This document shows, in pieces, positions 44,302 to 52,302 of a DNA stretch of 64,000 bases (positions within the stretch are counted from its first letter, which is position 1; every line of letters starts with the position of its first letter). The translations under genes were made by a program, and so were the position numbers. Origin of the DNA: Methylobacterium aquaticum (lineage in GTDB: Bacteria > Pseudomonadota > Alphaproteobacteria > Rhizobiales > Beijerinckiaceae); the NCBI RefSeq assembly GCF_016804325.1, contig NZ_CP043627.1, positions 2,679,001 through 2,743,000 on the forward strand, written 5' to 3'. A model generated the notes under the pieces. It ran no database searches. It was not told the DNA's origin and was given only the letters and a program-made list of their open reading frames with translations.

Positions 44302-45852
44302 ATGTCCCAGACCAGCCAGACTTCCCGCGAGACCTCCTCCGAGCCCCGCCGCCTCCACCGCAAGGCCCTCGCCTCCGTGGCCGCCGTGACCCTGGTGGCC
44401 ACCGGGGCGCTCGGCACCGCCATCCTGCCCTCCAGCACCCCGGCCTACGCCCAGGCCCTGCCGCAGACCCCGATCACCACGGCCGAGCATCCTCCGGGCA
44501 GCTTCGCGCCGATCGTCAACCGGGTGAAGCCGGGCGTGGTCTCGGTGAAGGTGAAGCTGAAGGACGACGCCTCGGACGACGAGGAGGGCGGCGGCCAGCC
44601 GAACCTCCAGAACGTGCCGCCGCAGCTGCGCGACTTCTTCCGCCGCTTCGGCGAGGGCGGCCCGGGCGGCGGCATGCAGCGCCCGCAGCGCCGCGGCGGC
44701 GGCGCGGCGCAAGGCTCGGGCTTCTTCATCTCGGCCGACGGCTACGTGGTGACCAACAACCACGTGGTGAACAACGCCAAGTCGGTCGAGGTCACCCTCG
44801 ATGACGGCCGCACCCTGCCGGCCAAGATCATCGGCACCGACCCGAAGACCGATCTCGCCCTGCTCAAGGTCACCGACGGCGCACCGTTCCCCTACGTGAA
44901 GCTGTCGCACGGCGCGCCGCAGGTCGGCGACTGGGTGGTGGCGATCGGCAACCCGTTCGGCCTCGGCGGGACGGTGACCGCCGGCATCGTCTCGGCCCGC
45001 GGCCGCGACATCGGCGCCGGCCCCTACGACGACTTCCTGCAGATCGACGCGCCGATCAACAAGGGCAATTCAGGCGGGCCGACCTTCGACGTCAAGGGCG
45101 AGGTGGTGGGCGTGAACACCGCGATCGCCTCGCCGTCCGGCGGCAATGTGGGCCTGGCCTTCGCGATCCCGTCCGAGACGGTGCAGGCGGTGGTCGACCA
45201 GCTGCGCGCCGACGGCAAGGTCGCCCGCGGCTATCTCGGCCTCCAGATCCAGCCGGTGACGAAGGACATCGCCGACAGCCTCGGCCTCGACAAGGCCAAG
45301 GGGGCCCTGGTCAACAGCGCCCAGGACGGCACCCCCGCCGCCAAGGCCGGGCTGAAGGCCGGCGACATCGTGCAGGCGGTGAACGGCGAGCCGGTGACCG
45401 ATGCCCGCGAGCTGTCGCGCAAGATCGCCTCGCTGAAGCCCGGCACCAAGGTGGATCTCGCCTATGTCCGGAGCGGCAAGACCGAGACCGCCCAGGTGAC
45501 CCTCGGCACGCTGCCGAACGACACCAAGGTGGCGAGCGCCAACGACAACGGCAGCCGCGGCGACAGCCAGCCGCGGCTGGGCCTGAGCCTCGCCCCGGCG
45601 GCCCAGGTCGGCGCCGGCCAGGAGGGCGTCGCGGTGGTGGGCGTCGATCCCGACGGCCCGGCGGCGGCCAAGGGCATCCAGGAGGGCGACGTCATCCTCG
45701 ATGTCGGCGGCCAGCCGGTCTCGACCCTGTCCGAGGTCGCCGGCCGCATCCGCGCCGCGGAGAGCGACGGCCGCAAGGCGGTGCTGATGCGGATCAAGAA
45801 CGACAAGGGCACCCGCTTCGTCGCGATCGGCCTGCAGAGCAAGAACGGCTGA
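44302..45852 (+). CDS. DegP/HtrA-type periplasmic serine protease
   Basis: 516 aa Do-type protease. A signal or anchor segment (about 22-50, ending TPAYAQA) precedes the trypsin-like domain with the triad H154 (TNNHVV), D184 (KTDLALL) and S257 (GNSGGP). Two PDZ domains follow (about 285-390 and 415-510; GYLGLQI and RLGLSL openings). It degrades or refolds misfolded envelope proteins. The Gly/Arg-rich loop at 117-136 is a family-variable LA-type loop. A strong hairpin follows the stop. Confidence 0.95.
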   Translation: MSQTSQTSRETSSEPRRLHRKALASVAAVTLVATGALGTAILPSSTPAYAQALPQTPITTAEHPPGSFAPIVNRVKPGVVSVKVKLKDDASDDEEGGGQPNLQNVPPQLRDFFRRFGEGGPGGGMQRPQRRGGGAAQGSGFFISADGYVVTNNHVVNNAKSVEVTLDDGRTLPAKIIGTDPKTDLALLKVTDGAPFPYVKLSHGAPQVGDWVVAIGNPFGLGGTVTAGIVSARGRDIGAGPYDDFLQIDAPINKGNSGGPTFDVKGEVVGVNTAIASPSGGNVGLAFAIPSETVQAVVDQLRADGKVARGYLGLQIQPVTKDIADSLGLDKAKGALVNSAQDGTPAAKAGLKAGDIVQAVNGEPVTDARELSRKIASLKPGTKVDLAYVRSGKTETAQVTLGTLPNDTKVASANDNGSRGDSQPRLGLSLAPAAQVGAGQEGVAVVGVDPDGPAAAKGIQEGDVILDVGGQPVSTLSEVAGRIRAAESDGRKAVLMRIKNDKGTRFVAIGLQSKNG

Positions 45853-45878
45853 TCCCGGCTTTCGGTCACGCATGTGAG

Positions 45879-45902
45879 CGCCGGCCCCGCGAGGGGCCGG
45901 CG
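45879..45902 (+). terminator. Hairpin after the DegP-type gene
   Basis: Stem cgccggcccc / ggggccggcg with a cgcga-type loop, followed by ttctcg, a weak T-stretch. It lies 27 bases after the stop and is a likely terminator. Confidence 0.55.
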
Positions 45903-46085
45903 TTCTCGTGTCTCGGGCCACTCGTTGCGCGCTGTGCCCGTGGCGGAAGGCGTCCCGACGACGCTCATCAGGTCGTGCGGCAACTTCCGAAGCGCTGGGG
46001 GCAGGGGCCTGACGCAGGCACAGGAAGGGGCTATCCTGCACCCGGGAGCAGCATCTCCCACATGCGACACGGCAGGAGCCGTACG

Positions 46086-46343
46086 ATGACGCCCCCCCGA
46101 TCGCCCAATACGCCGGCAGCGCGCCAGTCCCTTGACGACATCGTGGTCTCGAACCCGGCGATCCTCGCGGGCCGCCGGGTCTTTCGCGGCACGCGCGTGC
46201 CGGTCGAGGTGGTGTTCGAGAACCTGGCCGACGGCCTGTCCCTGGACGAGATCCTGGACACCTACGAGGCCTTGAACCGGGACGACGTCGTAGCCGTGCT
46301 CGAATTCGCCGCGCAGGCAGTCGCCGGGCCGAGGGCGGCGTGA
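46086..46343 (+). CDS. DUF433 antitoxin
   Basis: 85 aa with the DUF433 core IVVSNPAILAGRRVFRGTRVPVEVVFENLADG and LDEILDTYEALNRDDVVAVLEFA, a winged-helix-like fold used by antitoxins of PIN-like toxins. Its stop overlaps the GTG of the next gene (GTGA), the coupled arrangement of a type II pair. It probably neutralises the DUF5615 protein and represses the shared promoter. Confidence 0.9.
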   Translation: MTPPRSPNTPAARQSLDDIVVSNPAILAGRRVFRGTRVPVEVVFENLADGLSLDEILDTYEALNRDDVVAVLEFAAQAVAGPRAA

Positions 46344-46744
46344 GGACGGTCGTCGACGAGGGTGTTCCACGCCAACTCGTCCAAGCCCTGCGCGATCATG
46401 GAATCGACGCCAACCGCTTCCCCCGCCACTGGGCGGCACTCGGCAACGGCGCACTGCTCAAGACGATCGAGGAGGCCGGCTTCTCGGTGCTCGTCACCAA
46501 CGACAAGAACATGGCCCATCAGCAGAGCCTCCAGGGCCGCTCCATCGCGGTCGTGGCGCTGCCATACAACAAGCGACGCCTGATCCTGGAGCGGGTCGAG
46601 GCCATCGCGGATACGATCACGCACGCGAGGCCTGGCGAGCACGTCGTTATCTGCCTGGATGGGCGACGTCTCATCCACTCTGTCATCAATGGCATGCCTG
46701 TCTCGCGCGAATTGCCGGCCGTCGCACCATTCAAGGCGCGCTGA
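46340..46744 (+). CDS. DUF5615 PIN-like toxin
   Basis: 134 aa beginning MRTVVDEGVPRQLVQALRDHGIDANRF, with LVTNDKNMAHQQSLQGR in the middle: the Asp of VVDEG and of TNDKN fit the metal-binding acidic residues of the PIN-like DUF5615 fold. Predicted RNase toxin, encoded directly after and overlapping its DUF433 antitoxin. All expected acidic residues are present, so it looks active. Confidence 0.88.
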   Translation: MRTVVDEGVPRQLVQALRDHGIDANRFPRHWAALGNGALLKTIEEAGFSVLVTNDKNMAHQQSLQGRSIAVVALPYNKRRLILERVEAIADTITHARPGEHVVICLDGRRLIHSVINGMPVSRELPAVAPFKAR

Positions 46745-47029
46745 AAGAGGATGCGCCTCGTCGAGCGGACGACTCTTCGTCCGGATACTCTTGGTCAGAC
46801 CGTCTCGCGCACATTGGCAGCCGGTAGGCTGTTCACGATGCGCGGCGCCGGGCTCGACGCCGCAAATCGACACTTAATCCCGGATTTTCGGCCTCTGCGT
46901 CACGATCAAGCACCGCGGAACCACGGTTTCTCCCTGGGCTTCCCCTGCACGAGGACGGGGCGCGCCCAACGAGCCGCGCCCCGGACTGCCCCCGCCCAAG
47001 CATCGACGCAAGCATCGACGGAGCAGCCC

Positions 47030-47542
47030 TTGACCATCTCGAGCCGCCAGGAAGCCCGCTTGCTGACCGCCGACGAGGCCGATCTCGTCGGCCGGTCGCA
47101 TCATCCCCGCATCCAGGACGTCGCCGACCGCGACCTCGACGACCTGATCCGCCGCCTGCGCGAGCGCCGGGACCGGGCGCGCGGCATTGCCCACCGCCAG
47201 CGCCGCGAGATCCGCGGGCGGGCGGCGCCCTCGGGCGCGCGGCCGGCCTCGGACGATACCGGCTCGCGGCAGAAGGCGGGGCTGCTCGCCTCGGCGGTCA
47301 AGCGCGCCAACAAGGAGCGGGAGCGCCGCCGCACCGCCGCGGCCCGCGGCAGCCTGGTCTCCCATGCCCGGCGCGCCCTGGCGCTGCGGCGGGAAGCCGG
47401 CGATCCGGCCGCCCACCGGCCGGACTCGCGCACCGCGCACGAGGGCATGACCCCGATCCCGAACGAGGGCCTGGCCCCGTCCGGCGCGCTCCGGCAGGAG
47501 GGACAGGAGATCGCCATGCGCCGGGGCGGCGGGCCGCGCTGA
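47030..47542 (+). CDS. Basic Arg-rich protein, 170 aa
   Basis: TTG start with GGAG 6 bases upstream. Long charged helices (DRDLDDLIRRLRERRDRARG, KRANKERERRRTAAARG) and a conserved-looking C-terminus HEGMTPIPNEGLAPSGAL then AMRRGGGPR. It probably binds nucleic acid or is a coiled structural protein. Similar Arg-rich proteins with the MTPIPNEGLAPSGALR ending occur, from memory, as hypotheticals in methylobacteria. The function is unknown. Confidence 0.7.
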   Translation: MTISSRQEARLLTADEADLVGRSHHPRIQDVADRDLDDLIRRLRERRDRARGIAHRQRREIRGRAAPSGARPASDDTGSRQKAGLLASAVKRANKERERRRTAAARGSLVSHARRALALRREAGDPAAHRPDSRTAHEGMTPIPNEGLAPSGALRQEGQEIAMRRGGGPR

Positions 47543-47662
47543 GGCTTTCGGGCGATGCGGCTTTCGGGGCGTTCCGGGGGCCGTGTCGCGACCTTCACAA
47601 GCCGGGCGAGGGGCCGATCCGCTCGCCCGAACCCTCTGCACGGACCCACCACACGCGATTCG

Positions 47663-47678
47663 CATAAGGTATCTTATG
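47663..47678. promoter_or_regulatory. 16-bp palindrome upstream of the toxin-antitoxin genes
   Basis: Perfect inverted repeat cataag-gtat-cttatg, 100 bases before the antitoxin ATG and standing out from the GC-rich surroundings. It is a candidate operator for autoregulation by the antitoxin, or part of its promoter. Confidence 0.45.
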
Positions 47679-47778
47679 GAACCAACGATCTGGTCCAGGA
47701 CATCGGATACGGGCTTTGCAGAGCCGGTGGCGCTCTGTCTGCCTTCTCACCCGTGCGAATCAGGAGCATGATGATGTC

Positions 47779-48006
47779 ATGACCGACCTTCTCGAACGAG
47801 CCATCGAGCGCGCCCGCGCACTCCCGCCCGAAACGCAGGACGAGGTTGCTCGGGCCATGCTGGTCGTCCTCGACGACGAGCAAACCCTTGTCGTTCTCAG
47901 CCCCGAGGAGAAGGCTTCGTTCGCCAAGTCCCTCGCGCAGGCAGCCCGGGGCGAGTTCGCGAGCGACGAGCGGATACGGGCCATGTGGGCGAAGCACGGC
48001 CTGTGA
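47779..48006 (+). CDS. Antitoxin-type protein (ParD/RelB-like partner)
   Basis: 75 aa beginning MTDLLERAIERARALPPETQDEVARAMLVVLDDE and ending MWAKHGL. This helical addiction-module pattern (ALPPETQDEVA) is common among partners of ParE/RelE toxins. AGGAG lies 12 bases before the ATG; no other in-frame start exists nearby. Its TGA overlaps the GTG of the toxin gene. Confidence 0.85.
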   Translation: MTDLLERAIERARALPPETQDEVARAMLVVLDDEQTLVVLSPEEKASFAKSLAQAARGEFASDERIRAMWAKHGL

Positions 48007-48290
48007 GGCTCCGCTACACGCCCGAGGCGGCGGACGAGTTCGAGCAGATCCTGGATGAGATCTCTGCGACGTCCCCGCTCAGCGGACGCCGCGTTCAGGC
48101 CCGCATCCAGGCGGCGACCGATCGTCTTCTCGAACAACCCCACAATGGACCGCCGACCGACCTTCGGCCCATGCGCCGGATCCTGGCCAGGCCTTACCTG
48201 ATCTTCTACGTCGTGACCAAGGACGAGGTCGTCGTGGTCGGCATCCGTCACGGTGCCCGCGACCCCGCGACGATGCCGGACGCGCCATGA
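48003..48290 (+). CDS. ParE/RelE-superfamily toxin
   Basis: 95 aa from a GTG overlapping the antitoxin stop (GTGA). It reads MRLRYTPEAADEFEQILDEI, RRVQARIQAATDRLLEQPHNG, then RRILARPYLIFYVVTKDEVVVVGIRHGARDP, the full ParE fold signature. ParE proteins poison gyrase; RelE ones cleave mRNA, and the lack of obvious RelE catalytic residues favours ParE. Its stop overlaps the start of a cupin gene by 4 bases. Confidence 0.9.
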   Translation: MRLRYTPEAADEFEQILDEISATSPLSGRRVQARIQAATDRLLEQPHNGPPTDLRPMRRILARPYLIFYVVTKDEVVVVGIRHGARDPATMPDAP

Positions 48291-48681
48291 CGAACGATAC
48301 AGATCGGAGCGCGCCCCCCCGACCGCCAACCTCTTTTCCGGCCTGCCCGCGACGCCGCTGCCCGACGAGCGGGTCGACCTCCTGGCCCGAACCCCGCACG
48401 CCCGCATCGAGCGGATCGTCTCCACCGGCCAGGCCAGCCCGCCGGGCTTCTGGTACGACCAGCCCTGGGACGAGTGGGTCGTGCTGCTCTCAGGCGGCGC
48501 CGGCCTGCACCTGCACGGCGAGACCGAGCCCCGGCGGCTCGGCCCCGGCGACCATCTGATGATCCCGGCGCATCGGCGCCACCGGGTCGAATGGACCAGC
48601 CCCGACGGGCCGACGGTCTGGCTCGCGGTCCATCTCCGGCCGGCGGATCAGCCGTCGACCGTGACCGACAGCCCGTCATAG
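48287..48681 (+). pseudogene. Cupin-domain protein coupled to the toxin gene, frameshifted N-terminus
   Basis: The ATG at 48287 overlaps the ParE-like stop (ATGA) but its frame leaves the cupin after 11 codons. From about 48320 the cupin (RIVSTGQASPPGFWYDQPWDEWVVLLSGGAGLHL, GDHLMIPAHRRHRVEW) is read in another frame. One more C in the run of seven at 48314-48320 would rejoin them into about 131 aa. The core has the small single-domain cupin motif with His and Glu metal ligands. It ends 34 bases inside the convergent MBL gene. Confidence 0.75.
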
Positions 48682-49457
48682 GCCGGAACCACCCCGGGCG
48701 GCAGGCGCCGGCGCAAGGTCTCGTAGTCGAGGTCGGTGTGGAGGTTGGTCAGGATGGCGCGGCGCGGCGCCACCTCCTCGATCAGCGCCAGGGCGTCCGA
48801 GACCGAGAAATGGGTCGGGTGCTGCGTGTCGCGCAGCGCATCGATGATCAGGAGGTCGAGGTTGCGCAAACGGGCCTTGGCGGCGTCCGGCATGGTGCTG
48901 ACGTCCGGCGCGTAGGCCGCATCGGCGAAGCGAAAGCCCAAGGCCTTCTCCTCGGGCCCGTGCTCCATCGTGAAGGCGGTCGCCGTCACCGGCCCGCCGG
49001 GTCCCTCGACGGTCACCGGCGCGCCGGCCTCGAGCGCGTGCAGGTCGAGGATCGGCGGGTAGAGGCTGCCGTCCCGGGAGGTGAAGCAATAGGCGAAGCG
49101 GGCCTTGAGCAGCGCGGTGGTGTCCGCGTCGGCATGGACCGGGATGCGCCGGCGCATGTGGATCACCAGCGGGCGCACGTCGTCGATGCCGTGGGTGTGG
49201 TCGGCGTGGGAATGGGTGAACAGGATGCCGTCGAGGCGCTGCACCGCGGCGTCGAGGAGCTGCTCGCGCAGGTCCGGCGAGGTGTCGACGAGGACGGTGG
49301 TCGCCTGTGCGTCCGCGTCCCGGCGCTCGACCAGGAGCGAGCAGCGCCGGCGCCGGTTGCGGGAATCGGCCGGGTCGCAGGCGCCCCAGCCGTAGCCGAC
49401 CCGCGGCACGCCGCCCGAGGAGCCGCAGCCCAGGATGCGAAGGGTCAGGGTCGGCAT
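48648..49457 (-). CDS. MBL-fold hydrolase, PhnP-like
   Basis: 269 aa metallo-beta-lactamase fold enzyme. The metal motif THSHADHTHGID places H82, H84, D86 and H87; the opening LTLRILGCGSSGGVPRVGYGWGACDP, RNRRRRCSLLVE and VDTSPDLREQLL match PhnP-type cyclic phosphodiesterases and related hydrolases commonly encoded beside tatD and metG. Last gene of a minus-strand metG-tatD-MBL run; starts 4 bases after tatD. The exact substrate is unknown. Confidence 0.9.
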   Translation of the reverse strand: MPTLTLRILGCGSSGGVPRVGYGWGACDPADSRNRRRRCSLLVERRDADAQATTVLVDTSPDLREQLLDAAVQRLDGILFTHSHADHTHGIDDVRPLVIHMRRRIPVHADADTTALLKARFAYCFTSRDGSLYPPILDLHALEAGAPVTVEGPGGPVTATAFTMEHGPEEKALGFRFADAAYAPDVSTMPDAAKARLRNLDLLIIDALRDTQHPTHFSVSDALALIEEVAPRRAILTNLHTDLDYETLRRRLPPGVVPAYDGLSVTVDG

Positions 49458-49461
49458 GCGG

Positions 49462-50256
49462 TCAGAGCCCTCGGCTGTGCGCGGCGGCCTTGTCGAACAG
49501 GCGGTCGAAATTGGCGGTGGTGAGCCGCGCGAGGTCGTCGGGGGTGAGCCCGACGGTCTCGGCCAGCACCCGGGCGGTGTCGGCGACGAAGGCCGGCTCG
49601 TTCGGCCGGCCGCGATGCGGCACCGGCGCGAGATAGGGCGCGTCGGTCTCGACCAGGAGGCGGTCGTGCGGGACGCCCTTGGCGATCGACCGGATCTCGT
49701 CCGAGTTGCGGAAGGTGACGATGCCGGAGAACGACACGAACAGGCCGAGCTCGACCCCGATTTCGGCCAGCCGCCGCCCCGACGAGAAGCAGTGCAGCAC
49801 CGCCTTGAACGGCCCGCGCGCCATCTCCTCGGTGAGGATGCTGGCGACGTCCTCGTCCGCCTCGCGGGCATGGATGACGAGCGGCAGCCCGCTCTCTCGC
49901 GCCGCCGCGATGTGGGTGCGGAAAACCTTCGTCTGCACGTCCCGCGGTGCGGTGTCGTAATGGTAGTCGAGCCCGGCCTCGCCGATGCCGATGCAGCGCG
50001 GGTGGCGCGACAGGGCGACGATCTCGCTCGCCGGCACGTCCGGCTCCTCGCCCGCCTGGTGCGGGTGGGTGCCGATCGTGAAGAAGACCTCCGGGTGCGC
50101 CTCGCTCAGAGCCCGGTAGGTCTCGAACCGGGCGACCCGGGTCGAGATCGTCACCATCCGGTCGATCCCGGCCGCCTTGGCGCGAGCCAGCACCTCGGGC
50201 AGGCGCTCGACGAGGCCGGGCGAATCGAGATGGCAGTGACTGTCGACCAGGCTCAC
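49462..50256 (-). CDS. tatD: TatD-family metal-dependent deoxyribonuclease
   Basis: 264 aa TIM-barrel hydrolase. The metal-binding opening is VDSHCHLD (H7, H9); [12 protein letters not shown] carries the conserved Glu; [23 protein letters not shown] and [12 protein letters not shown] complete the site. It degrades DNA 3'-ends or small substrates, implicated in repair and oxidative stress. It starts at a GTG overlapping the metG stop by 4 bases. Confidence 0.95.
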   Translation of the reverse strand: MSLVDSHCHLDSPGLVERLPEVLARAKAAGIDRMVTISTRVARFETYRALSEAHPEVFFTIGTHPHQAGEEPDVPASEIVALSRHPRCIGIGEAGLDYHYDTAPRDVQTKVFRTHIAAARESGLPLVIHAREADEDVASILTEEMARGPFKAVLHCFSSGRRLAEIGVELGLFVSFSGIVTFRNSDEIRSIAKGVPHDRLLVETDAPYLAPVPHRGRPNEPAFVADTARVLAETVGLTPDDLARLTTANFDRLFDKAAAHSRGL

Positions 50257-51800
50257 GCCTCGGGCTCCACGTAGCGCGGGAAGATCGGGCTCGGCGCCGG
50301 CAGGCTCGTGCCGGGCACGAGGCGCCTTGCCGGCCCGACATCGGCGAGCTTGCGCGCCTCGGGCGCCACCGCCAGAAGGTCGAGGAGCCGGGCGGCGGCG
50401 CTCGGGATGAAGGGCTGGACCAGGATGCCGACCGCCCGCAGCACCTCGGCGGTGGTGTACAGCACCGCCTCCATCCGGGCCGGATCGGTCTTGCGCAGCG
50501 CCCACGGCTCCTGGCCGGCGAAGTAGCGGTTGGCCTCGGCCACCACGGCCCAGATCTCGGCCAGCACCGCGTGCAGGGCGAGGTCCTGCATCAGCCCCCT
50601 CGCCTTCTCCGGCAGCGCGTCGGCGAGCGCGAGCAGCGCCTTGTCGGCCGAGGACGGTTCACCCGCCTTCGGAACCTGCCCCCCGCAATTGCGGGCGATC
50701 ATGGTCAGCGAGCGCTGGGCGAGGTTGCCGATGTCGTTGGCGAGGTCGGCGTTGAGCCGGTTGACGATCGCCTCGTGCGAGTAGCTGCCGTCCTGGCCGA
50801 ACGGGACCTCGCGCAGCACGAAGTAGCGCAAGGGATCGACGCCGTAGATGTCGGCCAGCCCCACCGGGTCGACGACGTTGCCGACGGACTTCGACATCTT
50901 CTCCCCCTTGTTGAGGAGGAAGCCGTGGCCGAAGACGCGCTTGGGGACCGGGAGGCCGGCCGACATCAGGAAGGCCGGCCAGTAGACCGCGTGGAAGCGG
51001 ATGATGTCCTTGCCGATGACGTGGAGGTCCGCCGGCCAGTGGCGCCAGCGCGGATCGGCCTCGTCGGGAAAGCCGCAGGAGGTGATGTAGTTGGTCAGCG
51101 CGTCGACCCAGACATACATCACGTGGGCCGGATTGCCCGGCACCGGCACGCCCCAGTCGAAGGTGGTGCGGCTCACCGACAGGTCCTGGAGGCCGGAGCG
51201 GACGAAGCTCGTCACCTCGTTGCGGCGCGAATCGGGGCCGATGAAGTCCGGGTTCGCCTCGTAGAGGGCGAGCAGGCGCTCGCCATAGGCCGAGAGCCGG
51301 AAGAAGTAGCTCTCCTCCTCGACCCACTCGACCGGCGTGCCGGTCTTCTCGGCCCGGCGGCTGCCGTCCGGCGCCGTGACCAATTCGGATTCGTCGTAAT
51401 AGGCCTCGTCGCGGACCGAGTACCAGCCGGCATACTTGGCGAGGTAGATGTCGCCGTTCTCCTCCATCCGGCGCCACAGACCTTGAGCGGCGGCGATGTG
51501 GTCGGCATCGGTGGTGCGGATGAAGCGGTCGAACGAGCAGTCGAGCCGCTCGGCCATGGTGCGGAAGCGCGGCGCCATGTCGTCGACGAAGGCGCGCGGG
51601 CTGATCCCGGCCTTGGCGGCGGTCTGCTGGATCTTGAGGCCGTGCTCGTCGGTGCCGGTGGTGAAGAACACGTCGTAGCCGTCGAGGCGCTTGAAGCGCG
51701 CGATGGCATCGGCGGCGATCACCTCGTAGGCGTGCCCGATATGCGGCACCCCGTTGGGGTACGAGATGGCGGTGGTGATGAAGTACGGCTCGCCCGCCAC
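50253..51800 (-). CDS. metG: Methionyl-tRNA synthetase
   Basis: 515 aa class I synthetase of the short form, without the C-terminal tRNA-binding domain. HIGH-type motif PHIGHAYE (19-26) and KMSKSVGN are intact, and the catalytic insertion and anticodon-binding helices (VEPW-type region near [11 protein letters not shown]) follow. The GTG at 51800 ([10 protein letters not shown]) was chosen because upstream codons lose similarity and the frame then runs into a repeat. First gene of the metG-tatD-MBL operon. Confidence 0.96.
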   Translation of the reverse strand: MAGEPYFITTAISYPNGVPHIGHAYEVIAADAIARFKRLDGYDVFFTTGTDEHGLKIQQTAAKAGISPRAFVDDMAPRFRTMAERLDCSFDRFIRTTDADHIAAAQGLWRRMEENGDIYLAKYAGWYSVRDEAYYDESELVTAPDGSRRAEKTGTPVEWVEEESYFFRLSAYGERLLALYEANPDFIGPDSRRNEVTSFVRSGLQDLSVSRTTFDWGVPVPGNPAHVMYVWVDALTNYITSCGFPDEADPRWRHWPADLHVIGKDIIRFHAVYWPAFLMSAGLPVPKRVFGHGFLLNKGEKMSKSVGNVVDPVGLADIYGVDPLRYFVLREVPFGQDGSYSHEAIVNRLNADLANDIGNLAQRSLTMIARNCGGQVPKAGEPSSADKALLALADALPEKARGLMQDLALHAVLAEIWAVVAEANRYFAGQEPWALRKTDPARMEAVLYTTAEVLRAVGILVQPFIPSAAARLLDLLAVAPEARKLADVGPARRLVPGTSLPAPSPIFPRYVEPEA

Positions 51801-52018
51801 GACTGGTTTCCCGGATAGGAGGCTTCGGATCGGTGGAGCGCCCGAGGGGGCACCCGTTCCGAGCCTTAGAGCAAATTCGGGCGGCGGTGCCCACCCCCCG
51901 GGACGGCTGTTCCTCCTCGGCTCAGAGCCTGTTCGAGTCGTCGGACCGGAGGTCCGGCACCGACGCTGCCGTCTCTCCTCGTCCTCCTGCCCCGTCGTCC
52001 GGGGGCTCGCTGACGGCG
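51801..52018. other. Leader region upstream of metG
   Basis: About 220 bases with no credible gene. It presumably carries the metG promoter. No riboswitch-like conserved fold was recognised. Confidence 0.4.
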
Positions 52019-52140
52019 AGAACCCGGGATCCATGACCGCCGGCGGTGCCGGACGAAGCGGGACGCTGGTCGCCCGATCCCGAAGCGCCAGCTTTTATGG
52101 ATCCCGGGTTCCGCTGCGCGGCCCCGGGATGACGAGGTGG
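52019..52140. repeat. Composite extragenic palindrome, family A (copy 4)
   Basis: Starts agaacccgggatccatga and ends gatcccgggttccgctgcgcggccccgggatgacgagg. Outer and inner arms pair (aacccgggatccat / atggatcccgggtt), with a further stem between. It lies upstream of metG, next to the 130-bp element at 52173. Confidence 0.75.
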
Positions 52141-52172
52141 GTCTCAGTTCCGTCAGCTCACTCGAACAGGCT

Positions 52173-52302
52173 ATCATACCAATGGCCCAAGATGCTGACG
52201 CATCGGGCCATTGAGCCATCTCGAATTTTCTATGCCAAGCCGGAGGCTTGACGAAAATTCGAGAACGGAACCAAAGGTCGTTTCCAACGACCGTTGGTAT
52301 CA
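52173..52302. repeat. 130-bp element with ATACCAA ends (copy 1)
   Basis: Ends are inverted: left atcataccaatgg, right ccgttggtatca. Inner stems are aatggccc..gggccatt and gaattttc..gaaaattc. Compared with the copy at 54294 only three of 130 positions differ. Its last three bases are the TGA stop codon (tca) of the minus-strand GH15 gene. No coding capacity, so it resembles a MITE or long REP element. Confidence 0.9.

Noticed and set aside
51801..52018. Riboswitch upstream of metG
   Set aside because: No SAM- or T-box-like conserved bulges are visible; only palindromic repeats lie further upstream.
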